A DNA stretch of 64,000 nucleotides, from contig CM055099.1 of the NCBI GenBank assembly GCA_029204225.1, positions 40,591,131 through 40,655,130 on the forward strand. The letters run 5' to 3'. The notes under the pieces were generated by a model, which worked only from the letters and a program-made list of their open reading frames with translations, did no database searches and was not told the origin of the DNA. This stretch comes from Diphasiastrum complanatum. Its lineage: Eukaryota > Streptophyta > Lycopodiopsida > Lycopodiales > Lycopodiaceae. This document shows positions 48,301 to 54,146 of the stretch, piece by piece. Made by a program: the position numbers and the translations under genes. Numbering within the stretch: the stretch's first letter is position 1; the number at the start of each line of letters is the position of its first letter.

Positions 48301-48345
48301 GAACTTGAAGACAAAGACTTTGCTGCTCTAAACCTCGTGGGTCTC
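12315..48345 (+). CDS. Split host gene of unknown function, at least eight exons over 36 kb
   Basis: Exons chosen by splice sites and phase: 12315-12329 (MVMIK, AAG|GTAGAT); 12545-12674 ([20 protein letters not shown] ... [10 protein letters not shown]); 12920-12963 ([15 protein letters not shown], then GTAAGT); 20284-20404 ([20 protein letters not shown] ... GAQVEIDFS); 20793-20891 ([20 protein letters not shown] ... ELLKSK); 36668-36766 ([20 protein letters not shown] ... NFLRSI); 36909-36968 ([20 protein letters not shown]); 48258-about 48345 ([20 protein letters not shown] ... AALNLVG). All junction phases agree: 0, 1, 0, 1, 1, 1, 1. Exon 1 is very short and exon 4 has a weak donor (A|GTTAAA), so those two are the least certain. 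I do not recognise the family. No membrane segment or signal peptide is evident. The three large introns hold almost all the retrotransposons at 13.6-47 kb, most of them antisense to the gene. The gene probably continues beyond 48345. Confidence 0.62.
13331..13387. repeat. Short tandem duplication, about 27-bp unit
   Basis: GTACCA...TTTGAAGTAT(C/G)CCCAAGTTTG occurs twice head to tail inside intron 3 of the host gene. Confidence 0.8.
13676..14662 (-). pseudogene. Copia reverse transcriptase and RNase H
   Basis: Frames 14441-14662 ([20 protein letters not shown] ... [18 protein letters not shown]), 13871-14419 ([18 protein letters not shown] ... [14 protein letters not shown] ... [20 protein letters not shown]) and 13676-13864 ([18 protein letters not shown]) make up a copia RT followed by RNase H. 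The usual YVDD catalytic motif reads MSVDD here; both aspartates are kept. At least two frameshifts separate the pieces. Confidence 0.88.
15540..16037 (-). pseudogene. Copia integrase core
   Basis: The 165-residue frame carries the integrase core: a VHTKLCGPM block near residue 17, [20 protein letters not shown] near 40-60, [11 protein letters not shown] near 83 and [20 protein letters not shown] near 110. In active copia integrases the first block reads HTDLCGP; here the catalytic Asp is Lys, and the second Asp (usually DNGGE) is replaced in RSGGE. Both substitutions should abolish strand transfer. The zinc-binding HHCC part lies upstream in broken frames near 16040-16300. Confidence 0.85.
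17712..18084 (-). mobile_element. Probable 5' LTR of the 13.7-17.7 kb copia element
   Basis: Immediately beyond the PBS the sequence starts TGTCAGAATTTG on + and may end at AAATAAACA near 18084, giving the expected TG...CA ends. No second LTR is available for comparison, so the far boundary is a guess. Confidence 0.4.
18085..18589. other. Pyrimidine-rich stretch resembling a gypsy leader
   Basis: CT-rich text with CCATTGCTGCC and CATCGTTGCTTGCC words resembles the leaders at 22140-22760 and 36137-36480 that follow gypsy primer sites. No reading frame of interest. Confidence 0.3.
18590..19406 (+). pseudogene. Ty3/gypsy chromovirus scrap with integrase piece and chromodomain
   Basis: Broken + frames include [11 protein letters not shown] near 19120-19155, the conserved start of the gypsy integrase core (W-DISMDFI-GLP), then after a deletion [15 protein letters not shown] at about 19275-19320, which is the aromatic-cage side of a chromodomain (EYLVKWKG...TWE). 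A purine-rich AGGAGGAGGTTCTTAAAGGG follows at 19379-19398 and may be the polypurine tract. It is a heavily deleted end of a chromodomain-bearing gypsy element. Confidence 0.65.
19407..19800 (+). mobile_element. Possible 3' LTR of the chromovirus scrap
   Basis: Follows the purine tract and contains a TATA-like CTATGTATATAGAGAAGG near 19604-19621, as expected in U3/R. No partner LTR was found, so the boundaries are approximate. Confidence 0.3.
20892..21602. other. Host intron sequence before the gypsy cluster
   Basis: Intronic sequence after the donor at 20892. Repeated GGGCCTTGGGCCCTTGG-type words near 21460-21530 hint at decayed repeats. No gene is seen. Confidence 0.4.
21603..22006 (+). mobile_element. 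LTR of the non-autonomous gypsy family, + copy
   Basis: Starts AGTTATGGACTCGGCTCATT and ends CATTCGTAACT, with the PBS immediately after. It is the reverse complement of the LTRs at 27917-28348 and 33484-33926, allowing for point differences and small gaps. The ends are AGTTA...TAACT, not TG...CA. Confidence 0.85.
22007..22018 (+). promoter_or_regulatory. Primer-binding site for initiator tRNA-Met
   Basis: TGGTATCAGAGC directly abuts the LTR without a spacer. Confidence 0.85.
22019..26290 (+). mobile_element. Non-autonomous Ty3/gypsy-like element, + copy, 3'-truncated
   Basis: After a CT-rich leader (22019-23250) come + frames 23214-23876, 23880-24575, 24556-24804, 24823-25683 and 25938-26342. 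They encode a short gag-like start, an Asp/His-rich linker ([16 protein letters not shown]), a protease remnant ([16 protein letters not shown] at about 24409-24456, with DTC for DTG, then [18 protein letters not shown]) and a Trp/His/Phe-rich region. No RT or RNase H motif occurs. Compared with the complete - copy at 27917-33926, this copy lacks the gag core and stops near 26290, before the integrase C-terminal part, where it abuts another gypsy element. The frames are interrupted by an in-frame stop and shifts. Confidence 0.75.
24823..25683 (+). pseudogene. Trp/His-rich ORF replacing pol, + copy
   Basis: A 286-residue frame follows the protease remnant. It includes [60 protein letters not shown] and [12 protein letters not shown], then a stop. 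The same sequence, in the same order, is coded at 29771-30874 on the - strand. No RT motif (LPQG, YVDD/YADD) or integrase D,D35E motif is found. Downstream, broken frames repeat words such as [19 protein letters not shown] do not recognise a family. It occupies the position where a gypsy element has RT, RNase H and most of integrase. Confidence 0.6.
27156..27899 (-). pseudogene. Ty3/gypsy reverse transcriptase
   Basis: The 117-residue frame 27546-27899 reads [35 protein letters not shown] (motif A, catalytic Asp kept), [20 protein letters not shown] (motif B) and [10 protein letters not shown] (motif C, FLDD). The next frame, 27156-27398, continues [20 protein letters not shown] and [20 protein letters not shown], the RT thumb/connection. 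The two frames are separated by a damaged stretch at 27400-27545, where a 26-bp piece (ACGAGGATGTCATCTAAAAA...) is duplicated in tandem. Unmistakably gypsy RT, but not functional here. Confidence 0.92.
27912..27916. repeat. Target-site duplication GGCCC, left copy
   Basis: Identical to 33927-33931, directly flanking the two LTRs. Removing one copy and the element restores the reading frame of the older RT. Confidence 0.92.
27917..28348 (-). mobile_element. 3' LTR of the nested gypsy-like element
   Basis: Begins AGTTACGAATAAAGCCAC and ends GAGTCCATAACT on +. Homologous to 33484-33926 and, inverted, to 21603-22006. A purine-rich TGTGCCAGGGAG precedes it on - as a possible polypurine tract. Confidence 0.92.
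28638..29885 (-). CDS. Trp-rich segment fused to the integrase C-terminal half
   Basis: A 415-residue open frame. The first 210 or so residues repeat Trp/Pro/Phe words (for example [49 protein letters not shown]). The rest is the C-terminal half of a Ty3/gypsy integrase: [20 protein letters not shown] near residue 213, [20 protein letters not shown] near 246, a [10 protein letters not shown] block and [14 protein letters not shown] (GPY/F module) near 360, then VFHVSLLRA. The D,D part of the catalytic core is missing; the sequence enters just after the Glu-containing strand region. The Trp-rich part also occurs at 25700-26290 (+). Long and open compared with its neighbours, so it may have decayed little since insertion. 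Confidence 0.72.
   Translation of the reverse strand: MVCPYEVFLDEFFGYSFSVEASTISRFVAIVFMHHAFLDAALISWTFWSFWHAALLVIGALKVPCAIATSHSWAFWIPWAFDHVGARFSILAILCQDDLFMIHVSWHIACFSMLLQRACHPAYVPTPWCWSSEAAIFSWGTYTEFAHMVDGYVYDAAIRDECPSLFQFPYWLPVADAVLPSRAFWIPWYDVPIFWADPLLSWALRIPWHSWLLLDRSTSDGQSEVLNRILEDYLRHFVTPSGKDWDQHLCLAEYSYNSSVSTSTGVSPFFLSHGYAPLLPGIPLPPEDTPVTLASFLSGARELITRAGSHLQHVQSRYQTSVDCHRRHVEFQLGDMVYLRLRFARHHFVQSHASTEKLAPRYYGPYRILEVLSLVTNRLQLSASARACDVFHVSLLRAAIEDDAPCDAEFPTAPE
29771..30874 (-). CDS. Trp/His-rich ORF in place of pol, - copy
   Basis: A 367-residue open frame that overlaps the start of the 28638-29885 frame, to which it was probably once joined (a one-base shift near 29885). It matches the + copy at 24823-25683 ([51 protein letters not shown]) but carries about 110 extra residues (for example [20 protein letters not shown]) absent from that copy. 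No catalytic motif is recognised. The composition is rich in Trp, His, Phe and Leu. Function unknown. Confidence 0.55.
   Translation of the reverse strand: MVGAVSSPLVSISPSLESVMADVPADFYGVLHGSTFDGSLAIGDQVVSSFALLHGSLLEVCEPPHDISTVPYMIHAPLALTVTHFPSEDICQMVTITYLGYLYAGIFLDEYTGILQSPCVSTYRFAAAHADAVDIWHSWLLHIARFPFGPVDWCWFFHITDRLWCGYLYDYACGSLFVPWIVAHCQAWHILMAWVIASFPATVCPGDLQIPRHFRLLHIAWSLMLSCHFVLVFRDHQSTLREFLLLSWIVCGDVAAIYFKIAHMCFDTHPQLHVDIDPLLATDVGDPVPRSRAFLLFLTCAPGVYFGITLAASSDGSSNSPSLFGVSYDDWYVHMRSFWMSFSATVFQLRPLLFLDLLLLFLCIMLF
31355..32566 (-). CDS. Gypsy gag
   Basis: Two frames in the same register, separated by a single stop near 32072: 32075-32566 (start [15 protein letters not shown]; a Pro-rich block [20 protein letters not shown]; then [20 protein letters not shown]) and 31355-32065 ([60 protein letters not shown]). 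This is the gypsy capsid fold pattern (W-K-D, A--WW, F-Q-L--L). No CCHC knuckle was seen. It ends in an Asp/His-rich linker shared with the + copy ([14 protein letters not shown]). Confidence 0.88.
32600..33471 (-). repeat. Degenerate tandem repeats in the gypsy leader
   Basis: GTAGGGCGCTGG(A/C)(C/T)AGCCTC and neighbouring words recur at least six times between about 33010 and 33440. The last three units are about 88 bp each and share AAATCTGA(A)AAAA-CGATGG and AAAGTGATGGGTTAGTAGGG. They lie between PBS and gag. Confidence 0.8.
33472..33483 (-). promoter_or_regulatory. Primer-binding site, tRNA-Met
   Basis: TGGTATCAGAGC on -, directly against the LTR end at 33484. Confidence 0.9.
33484..33926 (-). 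mobile_element. 5' LTR of the nested gypsy-like element
   Basis: Homologous to 27917-28348, with an extra AGCTGAATAAC-type 11-bp segment near 33640. Ends AGTTA...TAACT, followed on + by GGCCC (33927-33931). Confidence 0.92.
33932..34322 (-). mobile_element. 5' end of the older gypsy element: PBS and RT start
   Basis: A PBS (34311-34322, TGGTATCAGAGC on -) is followed after about 240 bases by an RT N-terminal frame: [20 protein letters not shown] then [11 protein letters not shown]. It joins across the nested insertion to [15 protein letters not shown] at 27916. gag and protease are deleted. Confidence 0.8.
34323..34719. other. Probable LTR remnant and unknown sequence
   Basis: Sequence beyond the PBS (AACTGTGAACTCGAAG...) may be the old 5' LTR, but no partner exists for comparison. 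A run of eight C bases occurs near 34510. No gene is seen. Confidence 0.35.
34720..34950. repeat. Minisatellite with GACATGCAAG core
   Basis: At least eight imperfect copies of a 20-24 bp unit, (A/T)C(A/T/G)GACATGCAAG(C/T)(T/A)C-AAA, lie head to tail, with two longer interruptions (GCTAGGGATGGTATGACATG and GCTATGGATGGTGTGACATG). Confidence 0.85.
34935..35125 (-). mobile_element. LINE fragment, ORF2 C-terminal piece
   Basis: Shares long words with 49780-49940: GGACGATCCCAT, TACGATA(T/C)A(G/A)CTGCTGT, TGCATGAGT(C/T)CC, TGTGGGAGATCCA, CCACATCACCATACCA and CTGTCCAGCTATA. It corresponds to the connection region of the microsatellite-tailed LINE family. Confidence 0.75.
35126..35820 (+). mobile_element. 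3' part of a gypsy-like element with Trp-rich remnants and polypurine tract
   Basis: TTTGCATGTCCATATGAGGT and GGGCTTTATGGATTCCTTGG words match the Trp-rich region of the family at 24.8-26.3 kb (GTCCATATGAGGTC, GGATACCTTGGGC). The stretch ends with AGGGTAATGTTTTTTAAAG and TTGGGGAGAA (about 35790-35819), which resembles gypsy polypurine tracts. Confidence 0.5.
35821..36125 (+). mobile_element. LTR of another gypsy family
   Basis: Lies between a polypurine-like tract and a primer site. It contains GGGCATGTCCTTATGGTCC and CTCTAGAAAGTTCCAC, which recur inverted at about 56800-57070, and a TATA-like CTATATAGTATTTATAGGG near 35947. The left boundary is approximate; the right boundary is set by the PBS at 36126. 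Confidence 0.6.
36126..36480 (+). mobile_element. PBS and leader of a gypsy element
   Basis: TGGTATTAGAGC at 36126-36137 is a one-base variant of the tRNA-Met primer site. The CT-rich leader shares CTCTAGCTTG(A/G)TCCCC(A/G)TCCTTCCTAC with 22270-22300. It ends before host exon 6 (36668). Confidence 0.6.
36969..38229. other. Host intron sequence before the copia nest
   Basis: AT-rich intronic sequence with no convincing gene. Small frames at 37235-37495 and 37905-38087 show no recognisable pattern. Confidence 0.4.
38273..39506 (-). pseudogene. Copia RT and RNase H of the outer element
   Basis: Frames 39165-39506 ([20 protein letters not shown] ... [20 protein letters not shown] ... [20 protein letters not shown]), 39008-39265 ([34 protein letters not shown]), 38569-38847 ([14 protein letters not shown]) and 38273-38521 ([20 protein letters not shown]; then [14 protein letters not shown]). 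These are the copia RT blocks in order and the RNase H end. At least three frameshifts are present, so it is inactive. Confidence 0.88.
39457..40451 (-). pseudogene. Copia gag with CCHC knuckle, outer element
   Basis: Frame 40155-40451 starts [20 protein letters not shown] and includes [16 protein letters not shown] and [16 protein letters not shown]. Frame 39457-40005 continues [18 protein letters not shown], a Lys-rich stretch, and a complete zinc knuckle [14 protein letters not shown] (CX2CX4HX4C) at about 39722-39763, then WFLDSE, the protease entry. It then crosses into non-homologous sequence at the integrase deletion. Confidence 0.85.
40608..40612. repeat. Target-site duplication GGAGA, left copy
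   Basis: Identical to 47030-47034, directly outside the two LTRs of the inner copia element. Confidence 0.9.
40613..41784 (-). mobile_element. 3' LTR of the inner copia element
   Basis: 1172 bp. Contains four AGCGCCCT words spread over about 260 bp (41000-41280). Matches 45860-47029 almost throughout. Confidence 0.95.
41771..42349 (-). pseudogene. Copia RNase H, inner element
   Basis: The 192-residue frame begins [20 protein letters not shown] and has [60 protein letters not shown] (the D-N-S-A block) and [20 protein letters not shown], ending in a KPLDK block. It is out of frame with the RT frame because of a small deletion near 42385-42395, where the usual TRPDI-Y stretch is shortened. 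The last residues run into the polypurine tract. Confidence 0.92.
42372..44258 (-). pseudogene. Copia integrase and reverse transcriptase, 628-residue frame
   Basis: Integrase core: [20 protein letters not shown] (first Asp kept), [33 protein letters not shown] (in place of DNGGE, damaged) and [20 protein letters not shown] (Glu kept). [62 protein letters not shown] (motif A; the usual VKTAFLNG reads EKTAYLYG), [15 protein letters not shown] and [15 protein letters not shown] (YVDD kept). The frame is open for 1.9 kb, so decay is light. It is preceded in frame by a stop at 44277-44279 and ends at a frameshift. Confidence 0.93.
44277..44960 (-). pseudogene. Copia protease and pre-integrase region
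   Basis: The frame carries [14 protein letters not shown] near residue 43 (retropepsin DSGA site intact), then [40 protein letters not shown] and the integrase zinc finger [20 protein letters not shown] ... [14 protein letters not shown] (HHCC). It ends in a stop at 44277-44279 that reads TGA, where CGA (Arg) would keep the frame into [11 protein letters not shown]. Confidence 0.92.
45009..45893 (-). pseudogene. Copia gag with two zinc knuckles
   Basis: The 294-residue frame has [60 protein letters not shown] and [20 protein letters not shown], a basic stretch, [14 protein letters not shown] (CX2CX4HX4C) and a second knuckle [12 protein letters not shown] whose last Cys lies just beyond a TAA stop (45009-45011). 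That stop corresponds to CAA (Gln). The first Met in frame may not be the native one; [20 protein letters not shown] is another candidate. Confidence 0.92.
45847..45858 (-). promoter_or_regulatory. Primer-binding site, tRNA-Met, inner copia
   Basis: TGGTATCAGAGC on -, one base from the LTR end at 45860. Confidence 0.92.
45860..47029 (-). mobile_element. 5' LTR of the inner copia element
   Basis: 1170 bp, ends TGTTG...CAACA. Followed on + by GGAGA (47030-47034). Confidence 0.95.
47035..48042 (-). mobile_element. Remainder of the outer copia 5' LTR
   Basis: Continues TGTTGGAGA (40604-40612) past the nested element and ends GTAAATCCAACA at 48042. The last 36 bases (48007-48042) are identical to 38230-38265 beside the outer polypurine tract, which identifies them as LTR end. 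Total LTR length is about 1 kb. Confidence 0.75.
48043..48257. other. Host intron sequence before exon 8
   Basis: AT-rich, no repeats seen, ending in the acceptor TTTTGTAG at 48257. Confidence 0.5.
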
Positions 48346-48781
48346 TTTTATTGCACAAAAATGCTCTTGAATATAATTTGCATCATTGGTGATACCTTCC
48401 TATTGTACATTGTCTTGAAATATTGTCTAACTTGTTTTTCCATTCACGCTTCATGTTTATGTACTCTCTAACTTATCTCACCACCATAGTCTTCTTTCAT
48501 CATACATGGCTAAATCCAGTTCCCGTTGATACCTTTTGATAGACAACTTCAAGATTTGAATTCGACAATGCCACTAAAAAATTGAAAAAAGAACAACATA
48601 ACGTATATAAAACGTAAATGGAACAAAAAAACGTAAACGAAAGCTATTGAGAACGCGAATGGAAAATGGAAATAGTGCAGCACCAAGGCAGAGGTCAAGT
48701 GGTGGAATTCAGGCAGGCAGGCGATGGAAAACAAGAGAGGGTGGACAGGGGGCAGAGGGCGCGGACACGGTGGATAGGGCG

Positions 48782-48785
<4 letters not shown>

Positions 48786-48864
<79 letters not shown>

Positions 48865-48890
48865 AGAAGAAGAAGAAGAAGAAGAAGAAG
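48786..48890. repeat. (GA)n then (GAA)n microsatellite, 3' end of LINE C
   Basis: A GA tract (48786-48860) grades into GAA repeats (48861-48890). On the LINE strand it reads (TTC)n then (CT)n, in the position of a tail. Confidence 0.95.
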
Positions 48891-49168
48891 GAGAAGAAAT
48901 TATATTAATGTCTGGTGGGTGCCCAAGGGCACATAAGACAGAAGAAATAAGTACATTTCTCGTAGGAACATTGTCCATGTCGGACAATAAAAAATCGCTA
49001 GTCTAAGTGGAAAAACAGTATATAAATCTCTCTAGCTAGTCAAAAGACACATCAAATATAGAATCATAAGAAGCATATAAGAGCTTAACCTCCAACTCTA
49101 AAGAGGGTACATGTGCAAGAGCTTAACCACTTGCTCTGCTGAGGAAAGTAAAAAGGAAGAATAAAATA

Positions 49169-50120
49169 TCAATCTCGAAAAAAACATCTGATACCCATAG
49201 AAGCTGTGATCCGTGGCTGGTGTCGAAGAGCTCTGGTAGCTCTGGAGGCTCGTGTACATCTTGCAGGAGGTGGTGGCTGAGTATGCTGGGCCTTCGCCCT
49301 CACCAGTATGGCTGCCTCATCATTTGATAGGTCATCGCGCTCACGCTTCTGAAAGAAGCTAGTGATAAGATGCTGGCCATAATCAGTAGTATCCTCCGAA
49401 GGTATCAAAGAGGCTCTCAACGTAAGCATCTCTCGTAGTAAAAGGCCAACACAGCTGGGATCATGATACTCCAAAAAGGTACTGAGGGTAATGGGGGTGT
49501 CTCGATATAAACAAGGATATCGACCACGTAGATAAAATGGAACTCATCCTCCACTACACCCAATGTGCATATTTGGCAGATCCGATGCTCTCTCGAAATG
49601 CCTGAATATTTGCCTGTCTCAATAGCAAGCTGGTGCAAAGAGACTCGTAGCTGTCCCAACCTATATCGGAGCCCAAAAGAAAGAGGAAGAGATAGATATA
49701 AAGCTCTAATAGGAAGTCCCAGACTGTCTCTGTGTAAGATATGTGCGCCATAAAAGGTAAGCTTGACCCTGTCATGCTCAGGACGATCCCATCGTATGTG
49801 GCAATAGCTACGATACAACTGCTGTCTGATAAATGCATGAGTTCCCTGTGGGAGATCCAGCATCGAGAAGCCCCATGCCTGGAAGAAGGTATCCACATCA
49901 CCATACCAGGAGATCTAGCCTACTGTCCAGCTATAGCTCGAGAAGAGGTAAGCGCTGCCATTGCGTATCTGTGAGTGTCCATGGTCTCAAGTCGATGTAG
50001 AAAGGTAACAATCTGAAACAAAGCCTCTACCACCATGGGAAGTGAGGCAAACTCCGCCAAAAGAATCTCATGAGGAACTGATGGTTTTGCACGAATCATC
50101 CTCTCTAACATGGAGTACAC
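49169..50120 (-). pseudogene. LINE C ORF2 connection and C-terminal region
   Basis: Frames 49920-50120 (LERMIRAKPSVPHEILLAEF), 49417-49896 ([58 protein letters not shown]) and 49169-49474 (SCVGLLLREMLTLRASL). CQICTLGVVEDEFH carries the Cys-Cys-His part of the C-terminal knuckle; its last Cys is lost (FHFIYVVD instead of FHFIFRCP). Shared with LINE A, B and D. Confidence 0.85.
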
Positions 50121-50251
50121 ACTCTCTCCATATGTACCAAGGCAGCATGCCCCTTACGTAGGCAAGATAGAGCAGTAGAGCGAAAAGTGAGTAAGGGACC
50201 AGTGAATAGTACACCTAGATAGGTGTATGAGGTAACAATCTCCAGCGGCTG

Positions 50252-51707
50252 TCAATCATAATAAAATGTGTCATCTCTCATATGCTGTTGGTTAGTGTTA
50301 AACACCATGACCTTGGTCTTCGCAATATTCACCGTCAAGCCCCACACTAAGCAAAAACCATAGAGAGCATCAAGATGTCGCTGTAACTTAGAGGCTGTAG
50401 AGGATAGCAATGCCACATCGTCTGTGTACAGTAGGATAGGAATAATAACATCAGCAAGTGGACATCCATCACCACCCTCCTCCTTGATGATCCTCTCTAG
50501 ATCATCAATGTACAATGCAAAAAGAGTAGGAGAGAGTGGACATCCCTGCTTGACCCCAACTGTGCTCTGGATAAAAGATGACCAACTGCTGCCATCTCTG
50601 AAGCGTGCTAATACCCTCTCATATAAGGTGCTGATAGCCATAATGATATCCTGTGAAAAACCAAGTGTGGAACTGAATCAAAGGCCTTGCGGAAATCCAC
50701 AAAGCAGCAGTATACTCTCCGTCTCCGATGTCGAGCCTCATCTCTAATGCATCGTAGGACAAAAGCATGATCAATAGTAGAGTATCCGGGTCTGAAACCA
50801 GCCTGTCCAAGAGCAAATAACTCATCTGACTCCGCCTGAGATCCAACCATAGACTGTAAAACTGAGTCATAGAGCTTCGCCATCGTGTGACTGATTATAA
50901 GAGTGCGGTAGTTATCGACATTCATTGGGTTGCCAGCCTTGAGGATGGGATGGAGAAGATTCGTGCACCAGTTGGTTGGAAAGCCAGAAGTAACAGCCAT
51001 GTTAAAAGTATGGGCAATGTAAGAAGAGAGAAGTTGGGAGACAGGTTTGAGAAAGTCTAAGTTAAGTGAGTCAACGTCTTTTGCTTTATGGGGTTGGGCT
51101 TTCCTAATCGCAGATTCAGTCTGGTCAGAGGTAAAAAGGGAGAATGTAGCGGGTCGAGTGATAGGGATAGGGGGGGCATCTGTAGTGTATAAGCGAGTAG
51201 CATATTCCACTCAAGAGTCAATATTAATGGATGAAAGTAAGGAAGACTTCTTAGAAAAGAGCTTCCAGAAAAGAGAGGAGGAGGAAGAGAAAAGAGAGTC
51301 TATAAGCCTCTGACCATCTCTTGTTAGATAGTCTCTTTTTTTTAATTGACTATATGACGATACTGCTTCTGTACTTGCACCAAAAGATTGGGAGACTGAT
51401 GCATGGCGAATACCACCTGCTTATGTAAGGTGTGGCAATCGTGATCATACCATCGGTTATAGGTCTTTCGGTGAGTGGAGTAAGTCTTATGGGGAAAAGC
51501 CTGGGTGGCGGCTTGTATGAGGGAATGCGACAAGAAGCTAGCCTGTTGCTCAATAGAAGAGGAGAAGGGAAAATCTTGCAGAAGAGTGTTGAGCGTGAGG
51601 ATGTATTGTGGGATGAACTGTGCACGAAAAGAAAATCGAGGCTTAGCGGTCTTGGGTCGAGCGGTTGGAAGGGGAGAAGTTTGGCCAACAGAGACCCATG
51701 CCGTCAA
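50252..51707 (-). pseudogene. LINE C reverse transcriptase
   Basis: Frame 51342-51707 (TYNRWYDHDCHTLHKQVVFA) is the linker after the endonuclease. Frame 50608-51210 includes FPTNWCTNLLHPILKAGNPM, DNYRTLIISHTMAKLYDSVL and VYCCFVDFRKAFDSVPH (motif A). Frame 50252-50641 includes STVGVKQGCPLSPTLFALYI (motif B) and PILLYTDDVALLSSTASKLQ (motif C, YTDD), then INIAKTKVMVFNTN. All catalytic aspartates are kept; one frameshift near 50640 splits the palm. Confidence 0.92.
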
Positions 51708-51791
51708 TAGAAAACTAAACTAAAACATAACGTAAATCGCTATGTAAAAAAGCTCATGTCTCATGCAGGAGAGGAAATAAATGATCGTAGC

Positions 51792-53054
51792 TCAAACATC
51801 TCTCACGTAGGAGAGAGAAGAAACTGAAATTTTAAGTTCTACAATTTTAACCAAGACCGGGCGTCCATCTCGAAAGAGAGCCCGTAAACCGTTGGCCTTA
51901 GCATCTGCGATAATTTTCTCTCTCTCAGTCCATTGAATGGGCTGCAAGTCTTCATCCATAAAAATAGTAGATCCCTTCAGGCAACCTCTTTTACGTAGAA
52001 CCTTTTGACGAAACAAAGCATCCTTGAAATGCAGAAACACTGTGGTGGATTGGAGCTTACCCACCCAAGCAGCAGATATGACATCCTCTTTGAGACCAAA
52101 GGTGGAATGAATGAAAGCATTTGCTTGCCATGAGGTCCTTACCCGCAAAAGAAGCTCCCCTAACCCTGACTTTGAGGGCCTTGAGATCTCTTTTTTGATG
52201 TTCTAGAATAGATTCAGAAATAACCTGCTTAGATCCCTTGAGCACGTCGGCCCAAGAACTCTTCGATTGCTGAAATTGCTGCTCCAAGGAGTGAATTCGC
52301 TTTTGAAGTTGCTTTGCCAAAGCTTCTGATTCTGATTGCCGCTTCCTTCTTCCTCTTCATCTGATTCCAATTCGTTCTTGAGGTAAGTAACATCAACCTC
52401 AAGAATGCCAACTTTGCCCTGGAGGACCAAAACTGTATTCTCCAGAGTGGAGATTTGGAATGCTTGTTGCTTGATTAATGCAGGCGAGGATACATTGGTC
52501 TCTTGAAGAGACTCAATAATGCGGGGGAAACCAGACAAAAATTCAGCTGAAAGAGACGGAGACAAAGAGGATGAAGATGAAGGGGTGAAAGAGGGAGAGG
52601 AGGATAAAAGAGTAGAGGGGGTAGTGGCAGTAGGAGAAGAGGTAGAGGTTGTGGGAGTGGAGGGTAGGGGCGAGGAAGAGGAAGCAAGAGAGGGAGGGGG
52701 CAAGGTAAAGGGATTGGGAGCCGTAGTAGGGATGGCTGAGAAAACAAAGGGAGAAGGGGGAGGGGTTTTCTTCTTCCCCTTCCGATTCACTGATTGCCAA
52801 TCAGCCATAATGGCAGAAGAAAGGTACAATGATGGGCCAAAAGAGAGAGGGAGGGACAACGATGGAGGGTTAGAGGAAGGGACAACGATGGAGGGACATG
52901 GTAGAGCAGTGATGGAGGGCCAACAAGGTAGAGCAGCAATGGAGGGACAGGGTAGAGTAGCGATGGAGGGCCAACAGCTCAGGGTAGAGCAGTGATGGTG
53001 GCCCAGTAGGGTAGCGATGGAGGGCCAGCAACAACAACGATGGAGGGCGCCCAC
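51792..53054 (-). pseudogene. LINE ORF1, RNA-binding protein
   Basis: Frame 52203-53054 contains MADWQSVNRKGKKKTPPPSP (the likely native start, near 52810), a Pro/Ser-rich stretch, and a coiled-coil-like QISTLENTVLVLQGKVGILE block. After a frameshift, 52057-52320 (MAKQLQKRIHSLEQQFQQSK) and 51792-52148 follow; the last has WVGKLQSTTVFLHFKDALFR, GCLKGSTIFMDEDLQPIQWT and GLRALFRDGRPVLVKI, the RRM plus C-terminal domain pattern of L1 ORF1 proteins. It would act as a trimeric RNA chaperone. The first 250 bases of the listed frame lie in the repetitive 5' leader. Confidence 0.7.
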
Positions 53055-53091
53055 AGCAGAGTGATGGAGGCATCCACCATCCCTGGCCGCT

Positions 53092-53222
<131 letters not shown>

Positions 53223-53431
53223 ATATATTAATGTCTATCAGGTGCCCTTGGGCACGTAAGACAAAGAAAAAGTACATCAGAAAGGAGCATTGTCCATGTT
53301 GGACTTATTTCTATCAACTAAAGCTAAAAAACAAAAATAAAGTAGAAATAAAACCAAAGCTTAACCTCCAGCTATGGTGAGGGTACAAAAGCAGTAGATT
53401 AACCACCAGCTACGCGGAGGAATAAAACTCA

Positions 53432-54082
53432 CTACCTGAAAGAGAAAAACTGTGTGATCTGGTGTGAGGCACATGGTGGCCTCTGATGACGAACTCTGGA
53501 TGGTCGAGGAAGACGCTGGAGCTTCTGTCGGCGAGCTGGAATGTCAATCTCACTATCAGAAGTCTCCTCCCTAACTCTTTTCTGAAAGAAAAATGTAATA
53601 TGTGGCTGGTTGTGATCAACATCCTGATCATCTGACATAAGTGAAGATCTCAAGGAGAACAACTCTCGCAAAAGTAAACCAACACATCTCAGAATAGGCA
53701 AAGAAGGAGCCAAGCATGAGTGGAGTGTCCCGATAGAGACAGTGGTATCTACCTTTGATCTCATACTAAGCTGGACATAAGAAAATAAAGTGAAACTCAT
53801 CTCCTGCAATGTACAGCACCGACAGATCTGTAATGGTCGTGGCATGTCTGTGTATCTACCGGTCTCAATAGCGAGCTGATGACAAGAGAGACGAAGCTGA
53901 CCTATGCGGTAGCGCAGGCCAAAAGACAATGGCTGAGAGAGATAACTCGGTCTAACGGGAAGCCCTGAAGCATCCAAGTGAAGAAAGTGAATGCGGTAGA
54001 ACTGAAGCTTGACCCGTGAAGGATCAAGATGAGACCAAACAGTATGTATGTACGCTCTGTAGATCTGTCTGCGAATGAACAC
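53432..54082 (-). pseudogene. LINE D C-terminal region
   Basis: Frame reads FIRRQIYRAYIHTVWSHLDP, GLRYRIGQLRLSCHQLAIET, ICRCCTLQEMSFTLFSYVQ and LRCVGLLLRELFSLRSSLM, corresponding block by block to LINE C 49417-49896. Confidence 0.85.
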
Positions 54083-54146
54083 ATGAGTCTCATATGCTGC
54101 CTGTTGGTGTTAAACACCATAACCTTAGTCTTACTAATGTTCACCA

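Noticed and set aside
48346-48471. Extension of host exon 8 as a membrane-like peptide
   Set aside because: The composition becomes Cys/Leu/Ile-rich and unlike the preceding exons; it is more likely intron read-through.
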